Positions 1-4,273 of a stretch of DNA of 11,327 nt are shown in pieces. The first letter of the stretch is position 1. Every line of letters begins with the position of its first letter. The position numbers and the translations under genes are program-made. The stretch covers positions 1 to 11,327 of the forward strand of contig JAICSB010000063.1 in assembly GCA_025937115.1 (NCBI GenBank), given 5' to 3'. Under the pieces are notes generated by a model. That model did no database searches, was not told where the DNA came from, and was given only the letters and a program-made list of their open reading frames with translations. Origin of the DNA: Pseudonocardiaceae bacterium. Its GTDB lineage: Bacteria; Actinomycetota; Actinomycetes; Mycobacteriales; Pseudonocardiaceae.

Positions 1-224
1 CTGACGCATTGAGCTTTGTTGAGATCGACGGCCAGCACGTGGAGCTGCTCCCCGCACGTACTGTCATGTCGATGTTCCACGCCGGCGGCCAGGGTGGCGA
101 CGGTGGCAACGGCCAGGGTGGCGTAGGCATCAACATCCTGAGCGGCCTGGGCGTCCTGGGCACCGGGTCTGCCAGTGCTGGCGACGGCGCCGGCGGCAAC
201 GGCGGCAGCGCGGACAGCGACTGA
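1..224 (+). CDS. Gly-rich small peptide, copy A (5' end cut by window edge)
   Basis: I do not recognise this family. By alignment with copy B at 721-966, the ATG lies 4 bases before the window, which gives a 75-residue product. Residues 1-25 are identical to copy B and not Gly-rich, with a motif E16-L-L-P-A-R-T-V23. After this come FHAGGQGG, a Gly/Asn/Gln block, a short hydrophobic Gly-spaced stretch (about 42-57) and a second Gly/Ala/Asn/Ser block. It ends in Asp75 and has no Cys. The five substitutions relative to copy B (M26I, D35N, V43L, L51I, S58A) all lie after residue 25, and the C-terminal tail differs. Constant leader-like N-terminus plus variable Gly-rich tail resembles a ribosomal peptide precursor or bacteriocin-like peptide, but this is inference, as no modification or export gene is visible. 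A TTG at 9 is not the start, since homology with copy B continues upstream of it. Confidence 0.6.
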   Translation, partial: DALSFVEIDGQHVELLPARTVMSMFHAGGQGGDGGNGQGGVGINILSGLGVLGTGSASAGDGAGGNGGSADSD

Positions 225-251
225 GCCAACGGCTGAGTTGGGCCAGTGATG

Positions 252-349
252 TCCAGCGGTGCCGTTTGCTAGGGAACGGCACCGCTTGACCGGCGATGCT
301 GCGGGCGGTGCTGGGGCAGCCGACTGCGATGCAGTCGTGCAGCGCCGCC
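252..349 (+). other. Conserved structured 3' RNA region, copy A
   Basis: The region downstream of the peptide stop codon can fold into two domains. The first is a hairpin with arms 255-266 and 275-286 (12 bp perfect, extendable to 252/289 with one mismatch) and an 8-base loop, TGCTAGGG. The second is a longer stem-loop with outer arms 304-313 and 340-349 (10 bp including one G-T wobble) and an inner stem 321-327/331-337 (7 bp) closed by the triloop GAT. Neither is followed by a T-run, so they are not ordinary terminators. The same folds occur in copy B. A 3' UTR stability element, a processed small RNA or a protein-binding RNA are all possible. Confidence 0.5.
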
Positions 350-385
350 ACCGATCAGTCAGAGGTTGGGTGCGATGTCGTCGGT

Positions 386-425
386 AACGGAGGGGTGGCC
401 AGTGATTGGCCACCCCTCCGTTTAT
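386..425 (+). terminator. Intrinsic terminator of peptide cassette A
   Basis: Arms 386-401 and 407-422 form a perfect 16-bp GC-rich stem with a 5-base loop (GTGAT), followed by a short T/A-rich stretch (TTTATAATT). This ends the cassette A transcription unit, so cassette B must have its own promoter. Confidence 0.85.
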
Positions 426-707
426 AATTCGACGGGTTGAGAACCGGCGCGGAACTAGGTAGTCACTACGTTGGTTTCTCAGTAGTGATGCAACAGCGTC
501 CCAGCTTGCGCAGGTCAGCTGGGTAATGAGTCGTTCTCTGCAGCAGCTGGACAGCGCAACCACCGATCATAGCTAGGTGATGCTGAGACGTTTTTACGTG
601 GTCGATGGGGTTGTCATAAGTACTTTCTCTTGGCCATTGTTAAGTAAGCCGAATCGGCAACACCGTCGATGAGGTGTTCTGTTCCCGGCCCGTTGGGGGC
701 CTCTTTT
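424..707 (+). other. Non-coding spacer between the two peptide cassettes, with inverted repeats
   Basis: I see no convincing gene here. The base composition is less GC-rich than the operon. Two short inverted repeats are present: TCACTAC at 463-469 with GTAGTGA at 482-488, and CCCAGCT at 500-506 with AGCTGGG at 517-523. A further 5-bp hairpin (687-691/697-701) lies just before the copy B ribosome binding site. The promoter of cassette B should be in this stretch because a terminator closes cassette A. The best candidate I found is weak: TTGTCA at 611-616 and CATTGT at 635-640, 18 bases apart. Confidence 0.5.
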
Positions 708-720
708 GAGGAGGATATGC

Positions 721-966
721 ATGTCTGACGCATTGAGCTTTGTTGAGATCGACGGCCAGCACGTGGAGCTGCTCCCCGCACGTACTGTCATGTCGATATT
801 CCACGCCGGCGGCCAGGGTGGCAACGGTGGCAACGGCCAGGGTGGCCTCGGCATCAACATTCTGAGCGGCATCGGGGTCCTGGGCACTGGGGCTGCCAGT
901 GCTGGCGACGGCGCCGGCGGCAACGGCGGCAGCGCGGACAGCGGCGGCGAAGGCTGCGGCTGCTGA
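721..966 (+). CDS. Gly-rich small peptide, copy B, with Cys-Gly-Cys C-terminus
   Basis: This is the complete 81-residue paralogue of copy A; I do not recognise the family. The ATG at 721 is chosen because GAGGAGG at 708-714 sits 6 bases upstream and the copy A alignment covers the same start. Residues 1-25 form a leader-like segment (SDALSFVEIDG, then ELLPARTVMS). The rest is Gly-rich, with a hydrophobic Gly-spaced middle (about 42-57) and a tail of Ser-Gly-Gly-Glu-Gly-Cys79-Gly-Cys81. The two Cys are the last and third-last residues and are absent from copy A. There is no typical Sec signal peptide and no clear membrane helix. A ribosomally made, modified or exported peptide is a plausible guess. 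The Gly-Gly-Asn repeats recall mycobacterial PGRS sequence, but no PE domain is present. The gene stands alone, bounded by the cassette A terminator and its own. Confidence 0.7.
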   Translation: MSDALSFVEIDGQHVELLPARTVMSIFHAGGQGGNGGNGQGGLGINILSGIGVLGTGAASAGDGAGGNGGSADSGGEGCGC

Positions 967-1157
967 GTTGGGCCAGTGATATCAAGCGGTGCCGTTTGCT
1001 AGGGAACGGCACCGCTTGACCGGCGATGCTGCGGGCGGTGCTGGGGCAGCCGACTGCAATGCAGTCGTGCAGCGCCGCCACCTGATCAGTCAGATGATTG
1101 GGTGCGGTGTCGTCGGCAGTGAAGGGGCGGCCAGCAACAAGGCCGCCCCTTCACTAT
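725..1157 (+). repeat. Tandem cassette copy B (peptide gene, structured 3' region, terminator)
   Basis: This is the second copy of the unit at 1-423. The main differences are about ten base changes in the coding part, a replaced C-terminal tail that is 6 bases longer, one loop base in the downstream stem-loop and a fully different terminator stem sequence. The pattern suggests a duplication old enough for the terminator to diverge while the leader-coding DNA stayed identical. Confidence 0.85.
982..1079 (+). other. Conserved structured 3' RNA region, copy B
   Basis: This has the same two-domain fold as at 252-349. The first hairpin has arms 982-996 and 1005-1019, here 15 bp perfect, with the same TGCTAGGG loop. 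The second has outer arms 1034-1043 and 1070-1079 (10 bp, one wobble) and an inner 7-bp stem 1051-1057/1061-1067. The only change inside the second domain relative to copy A is in the triloop (AAT instead of GAT), which leaves all pairs intact. There is no T-run after either stem. Confidence 0.5.
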
Positions 1158-1162
1158 TTCTT
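1118..1162 (+). terminator. Intrinsic terminator of peptide cassette B
   Basis: Arms 1118-1132 and 1141-1155 form a perfect 15-bp stem with an 8-base loop (AGCAACAA), followed by ATTTCTT. It sits at the same relative position as the terminator of copy A but with a different stem sequence. Confidence 0.8.
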
Positions 1163-1205
1163 AGGCAATGATTTTCCGGGCTATGGCTCCGGTGACGATA
1201 AGGAC

Positions 1206-1221
1206 TTGCACAGCTGTGCAA
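1206..1221. promoter_or_regulatory. Perfect 16-bp palindrome in the cassette B / tRNA-Leu gap
   Basis: TTGCACAGCTGTGCAA reads identically on both strands. It lies in the non-coding stretch 1163-1301, in which I see no gene. A dyad of this length is typical of a dimeric DNA-binding protein site, but no regulator gene is nearby and both flanking transcripts run towards it, so its role is unknown. It could also form a weak hairpin downstream of the tRNA on the - strand, without a strong T-run. Confidence 0.4.
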
Positions 1222-1301
1222 CCCAGCCCGTGGGCGGTGATCGATCGACTCACCAGTCGGTGGATGGGTGGGCCGCTCCGGCGGGAAGCCACCGTGAGAA
1301 G

Positions 1302-1384
1302 TGGGCGAGGGGGGAGTTGAACCCCCACGTCCTTACGGACACACGGACCTGAACCGTGCGCGTCTGCCATTCCGCCACTCGCCC
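1302..1384 (-). tRNA. tRNA-Leu (anticodon CAG)
   Basis: Read on the - strand, the acceptor arms GGGCGAG and CTCGCCC pair perfectly with discriminator A at 1302. The anticodon stem CACGG/CCGTG encloses TTCAGGT, giving anticodon CAG for CUG codons, the usual dominant Leu codon in high-GC genomes. A long variable arm (GTCC-GTAA-GGAC) marks it as a class II tRNA, and the T arm is GGGGG-TTCAACT-CCCCC. The 3' CCA is not encoded. A tRNA-Leu in this position next to fhaA is, from memory, also found in mycobacteria. The peptide cassettes lie on its 3' side. Confidence 0.95.
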
Positions 1385-1399
1385 GAGTGACCGCGGGGC

Positions 1400-1429
1400 A
1401 GCCTAGCACGCGCGCTCACCGAACTCTGA
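1400..1429 (-). promoter_or_regulatory. Candidate promoter of tRNA-Leu
   Basis: On the - strand a -10-like TAGGCT (1405-1400) lies 15 bases before the tRNA 5' end, a suitable distance for transcription to start about 8-9 bases upstream of the mature tRNA. The -35 region is poor (TCAGAG around 1429-1424), so this rests mostly on the -10 and its position. Confidence 0.35.
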
Positions 1430-1439
1430 CGCAGCGGAC

Positions 1440-1467
1440 TCGACCGGTTAGCCGTCCCCGATACCAT
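1440..1467 (+). promoter_or_regulatory. Candidate operon promoter upstream of fhaA
   Basis: TCGACC at 1440-1445 and TACCAT at 1462-1467 are spaced 16 bases apart and resemble a primary-sigma promoter. The -10 overlaps an inverted repeat, CCCGAT (1457-1462) and ATCGGG (1466-1471), around a 3-base centre. A GC-rich hairpin (CGCCGG 1478-1483, CCGGCG 1488-1493) would then fall in the roughly 40-base leader before the fhaA ribosome binding site. This is the only sizeable gap in front of the seven-gene operon, so a main promoter is expected here. Confidence 0.4.
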
Positions 1468-1516
1468 CGGGACAGCCCGCCGGTAGGCCGGCGCGAACCT
1501 GGGAACGGAGGTCGCC

Positions 1517-2410
1517 GTGGGCAAGGCGCAGCGGTTCGAGCGTCGGTTGCAGGGTATGGTCGGGGACGCCTTCGCCCGGGTTTTCGGCGGTAGCGTGGTG
1601 CCGCAGGAGGTGGCGCAGGCGCTCCAGCGCGAAGCTGACGACAATGCACGCCCGCTCGCGGGCGGGCGGGTGCTCGCGCCCAACCGTTATACCGTGACGC
1701 TCGGAGCGGCCGACCACGACCGGCTCGCGGGCGATGAGCAGCGGGTGATCCGGATGCTCACAGGCTGCATCCAGAGCCATCTCGCAGAGCAGGCGTGGGA
1801 TGTCTACGGAGGCCTTGTGGTAAGCCTGGAGCGGTCCGACACGCTGCACACGGGACAGTTTCGCACCAGCTCATCCGTCGATCCAGACACACCGCAATCT
1901 CGTAGCGCTAGAGACCCAGGCAGTTCAGGAGACTCAGCCATGACCCAGCAACCCGCCCCGGATTACGGACAACCGGCCGGCTATGACTTTTCGGGCTCCC
2001 GGTATGTCCAGGACGGCTATCAGCCTGGCTACCAGAGCTACGACGAGAGCTACGGTCAGTACGACGGTAGCCAGCCTGGTTATGGCGGCTATCGCCCGGC
2101 CAACCAGGTGAGTCACCCCCGGCTTTCGGCGTCGCTCACCCTCGACGACGGATCGAATCGCTATTACCAGCTGACCGAGGGCGCCACCGTGGTGGGTCGG
2201 GGCCAGGACGCCCAGTTTCGGCTGCCCGACACCGGTGTGTCCCGGCGCCACGTGGAGATCACGTGGGACGGTCAGACCGCCACGCTCGCCGACCTCGGAT
2301 CGACCAACGGCACGACCGTCAACGGCACCCCGGTCCAGTCCTGGCAGCTCGTCGACGGCGACGTGGTACGGGTGGGACAGTCCCGCCTCGTCTTCCGTAC
2401 CCAGGGATAA
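1517..2410 (+). CDS. fhaA: FhaA, FHA-domain phosphothreonine-binding protein
   Basis: This 297-residue protein binds phospho-threonine on partners of the PknA/PknB system. In mycobacteria it is linked to peptidoglycan control at the membrane, for example by binding phosphorylated MviN/MurJ. Residues 1 to about 115 match the N-terminal FhaA domain (DUF3662-type, starting GKAQRFERRLQGMVGDAFA). Residues about 145-195 form a linker rich in Tyr, Gly, Gln and Asp. Residues about 200-297 are the FHA domain, with G227-R228, S242-R-R-H245 and the G261-S-T-N-G265 motif. The linker is much shorter than in the mycobacterial protein (about 527 residues). The GTG start is supported by GGAGG at 1507-1511, 5 bases upstream. 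It is the first gene of the operon, with fhaB starting 7 bases after its stop. An internal in-frame start at codon 142 is listed separately. Confidence 0.95.
   Translation: MGKAQRFERRLQGMVGDAFARVFGGSVVPQEVAQALQREADDNARPLAGGRVLAPNRYTVTLGAADHDRLAGDEQRVIRMLTGCIQSHLAEQAWDVYGGLVVSLERSDTLHTGQFRTSSSVDPDTPQSRSARDPGSSGDSAMTQQPAPDYGQPAGYDFSGSRYVQDGYQPGYQSYDESYGQYDGSQPGYGGYRPANQVSHPRLSASLTLDDGSNRYYQLTEGATVVGRGQDAQFRLPDTGVSRRHVEITWDGQTATLADLGSTNGTTVNGTPVQSWQLVDGDVVRVGQSRLVFRTQG
1927..1942 (+). promoter_or_regulatory. Candidate internal ribosome binding site and in-frame ATG within fhaA
   Basis: AGGAGA at 1927-1932 precedes an ATG at 1940-1942 by 7 bases, and this ATG is in frame with fhaA (codon 142). 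It falls at the junction between the N-terminal domain and the Tyr-rich linker. Initiation here would give a 156-residue protein with only linker and FHA domain. In a GC-rich coding region a Shine-Dalgarno this well placed could be chance, but its position at the domain border is notable. Confidence 0.3.
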
Positions 2411-2417
2411 CCGCAGC

Positions 2418-2876
2418 GTGCCGGAGCTGGTGCTACAGCTGACCAGAGCGGGTTTCCTGCTACTGCTCTGGCTGTTCGTGGTGGCCGCGTTACGCGTCGT
2501 GCGCTCCGACCTGTTCGTCGCCTCCGGGCTGCGCGCCAGCCTGCCGATGACCCGCCGAGGTGCGCGCATCGCGGAGCGCAACCGGACGCCACGCCAACTG
2601 GTGGTGACTGCGGGCGGCCTCGCGGGCACCCGTATCTCGCTGGATGGCAGGCCCATTCTGATCGGCCGAGCCGATGACTCCACACTGGTGCTCGATGACG
2701 ACTACGCGTCCACCCGGCATGCCCGCCTGGGTTTGCAGGGCGGGGACTGGTTTCTCGAGGATCTGGGCTCCACCAACGGCACTTACCTGGATCGAGCTAA
2801 GGTCACCGGACCTACCCGGGTTCCTCTTGGAGTCCCGATCCGCATCGGCAAGACGGTGATCGAGCTGCGCTCATGA
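2418..2876 (+). CDS. fhaB: FhaB (FipA-type), membrane-anchored FHA protein
   Basis: This 152-residue protein has one N-terminal membrane segment (residues about 11-28, GFLLLLWLF onwards) and a C-terminal cytoplasmic FHA domain. FHA residues are G83-R84, S98-T-R-H101 and G117-S-T-N-G121. Length and sequence closely match mycobacterial FhaB (about 155 residues), which is a reader of PknA/PknB phosphorylation and is connected to septal wall synthesis. The GTG at 2418 is chosen because it gives the family's N-terminus (PELVLQLTRAGFL). Starts further upstream would run through fhaA in another frame. The ribosome binding site is weak (AGGGA about 10 bases upstream), which fits translational coupling to fhaA, whose stop is 7 bases away. 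Its stop overlaps the pstP start as ATGA. Confidence 0.93.
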   Translation: MPELVLQLTRAGFLLLLWLFVVAALRVVRSDLFVASGLRASLPMTRRGARIAERNRTPRQLVVTAGGLAGTRISLDGRPILIGRADDSTLVLDDDYASTRHARLGLQGGDWFLEDLGSTNGTYLDRAKVTGPTRVPLGVPIRIGKTVIELRS

Positions 2877-4273
2877 CTCTGGTTCTGCGCTACGCAGCCC
2901 GAAGCGACCGCGGTCTGGTTCGGCAGAACAACCAGGACGCGGTGTACGCGGGCCCGCGCCTGCTGGCGCTGGCCGACGGGATGGGCGGTCACGCGGCGGG
3001 CGACATGGCAGCCAAGGTGATGATCGCGGCCTTCGTCCCGCTGGACGACGACGAACCCGGCAACGACCTGCTGGACCAGTTGCACGAGGCCACCCTCGCT
3101 GGTAACGCCGCGATCAGCGAGCTGGTCCGCGAGGAACCTGAACGCGAGGGTATGGGTACCACGCTGACGGCGGTGCTCTTCGGCGGAAACAAGATCGGCC
3201 TGGTGCATGTCGGCGACTCGCGCGCCTACCTGTTACGCGACGGCGTGTTCACCCAGATCACCCACGACGACACCTTCGTGCAGTCGTTGATCGACGAAGG
3301 ACGCATTTCCGAGCACGAGGCCAGCCACCATCCGCAGCGCTCGCTGCTGCTCAAGGCGCTCACCGGGCACGACGTAGAGCCCACGTTCACGGTCCGGGAG
3401 GCCTTCGCCGGGGACCGCTACCTGCTGTGCTCCGATGGTCTTTCCGGTGTGGTCAGCGCCGAGACGCTGGCCGAGGGACTGACCATCCCGGAACCTCAGG
3501 CCTGCGCCGACCGGCTTATCGAGTTGGCGTTGCGCGGTGGCGGCCCAGACAACATCACCTGCATCGTGGCCGACGTGGTGGACGTCGAGTACGGCGAGGA
3601 CGCGCCGATCATCGGCGGGGCGGCGGGCGACGGAATCGAGCAACCGCAGCCCGACTCGGCGGCCGCCCGGGCAGCCACCACCACCTTGCCACGTCCAGTG
3701 GAGCCGCAACGGATCGAGCCCGCGCCCCCTGACCTGGAGCTGCGCCGTCGCAAGCAACGGCGCGCGCTGATCGGCCTGGCCGTCCTCGCCGTGCTAGTCG
3801 GCACCGTCGCCGCCATCAGTTCGATCCTGGTACTGGGCCAGTACTACGTGGGGGCCGCCAGCACCGGCGAGGTAGCCGTCTTCCACGGTGTCCGCGGCGA
3901 GTTCCTCGGTCTGCCGCTGCACACCTGGGCCGAAGGGAGCTGCCGCGACGGCGCGCGCGGCTGCGAGGCGGTGTTCTTGCGCGACCTGCAACCGTACGCC
4001 CGGAGCAACGTGCGCCGAGGGATGATCAGTAACAGCGGGGTGGAGGGTGCGCGCGAGATCATCGGCCGGCTGCGCACCAATGATCTGTTGCCGCTGTGTC
4101 CCCGGACCGGCACCGGAAACCTTCCCGTCGAGGCGTCGCCGTTGCCGTCCCCAGTCACCGAAGCTCCCGCCGGCGGCAGCGCCACCGACACCGCTGGGGT
4201 GCCGACGACGACCGGTACGCCACTGCCGGATAAGCCCTCGGAACCCGGAGTGGACTGCCGGACGGTGAGCTGA
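2873..4273 (+). CDS. pstP: PstP, PP2C-family Ser/Thr protein phosphatase
   Basis: This 466-residue membrane phosphatase removes phosphates from PknA, PknB and their substrates using two or more metal ions. The catalytic PPM domain spans about residues 5-236. Visible motifs are N20-Q-D22, A34-D-G-M-G-G-H40 (metal-binding Asp35), G114-D-S116, C186-S-D-G189 (Asp188) and G224-P-D-N227 (Asp226). A Pro-rich juxtamembrane linker follows, then basic R291-R-R-K and one membrane helix at about 298-323. An extracytoplasmic domain of about 140 residues contains several Cys and ends in a Thr/Pro-rich tail. Start and stop overlap neighbours (ATGA with fhaB, TGATG with rodA), so expression is probably coupled. 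It is the eraser for the two kinases further down the operon. Confidence 0.96.
   Translation: MTLVLRYAARSDRGLVRQNNQDAVYAGPRLLALADGMGGHAAGDMAAKVMIAAFVPLDDDEPGNDLLDQLHEATLAGNAAISELVREEPEREGMGTTLTAVLFGGNKIGLVHVGDSRAYLLRDGVFTQITHDDTFVQSLIDEGRISEHEASHHPQRSLLLKALTGHDVEPTFTVREAFAGDRYLLCSDGLSGVVSAETLAEGLTIPEPQACADRLIELALRGGGPDNITCIVADVVDVEYGEDAPIIGGAAGDGIEQPQPDSAAARAATTTLPRPVEPQRIEPAPPDLELRRRKQRRALIGLAVLAVLVGTVAAISSILVLGQYYVGAASTGEVAVFHGVRGEFLGLPLHTWAEGSCRDGARGCEAVFLRDLQPYARSNVRRGMISNSGVEGAREIIGRLRTNDLLPLCPRTGTGNLPVEASPLPSPVTEAPAGGSATDTAGVPTTTGTPLPDKPSEPGVDCRTVS

Larger units (their letters stand above)
1..423 (+). repeat. Tandem cassette copy A (peptide gene, structured 3' region, terminator)
   Basis: This stretch aligns with 725-1156 at an offset of 724, rising to 730 after a 6-base difference at the end of the coding region and slightly more near the terminator. 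Bases 1-73 are identical to 725-797. Identity stays high through the coding part and the roughly 120 bases downstream, then falls in the terminator stem, where structure but not sequence is kept. The left border lies outside the window, so the full unit (about 725 bp if the spacer at 424-707 is included) and the number of copies cannot be judged here. Confidence 0.85.

Noticed and set aside
1..224. PE_PGRS-type protein
   Set aside because: Gly-Gly-Asn repeats are suggestive, but there is no PE domain, the peptide is very short, and the N-terminus is of a different kind.
255..286. First 3' hairpin as the cassette A terminator
   Set aside because: It is not followed by a T-run, and a far stronger terminator with a T-rich tail lies at 386-422.
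130..351. Antisense frames that start alike in both cassettes (also 854-1081)
   Set aside because: The shared N-terminus only reflects the duplicated DNA. The products are Arg/Cys-rich antisense translations of the Gly-rich gene, and no ribosome binding site is evident.
706..720. Upstream TTG as start for peptide copy B
   Set aside because: The TTG overlaps the Shine-Dalgarno sequence itself. The ATG at 721 has ideal spacing.
989..1171. Open frame downstream of peptide copy B (60 codons)
   Set aside because: It runs through the structured region and terminator, has no ribosome binding site, and the matching frame in copy A is broken by base differences.
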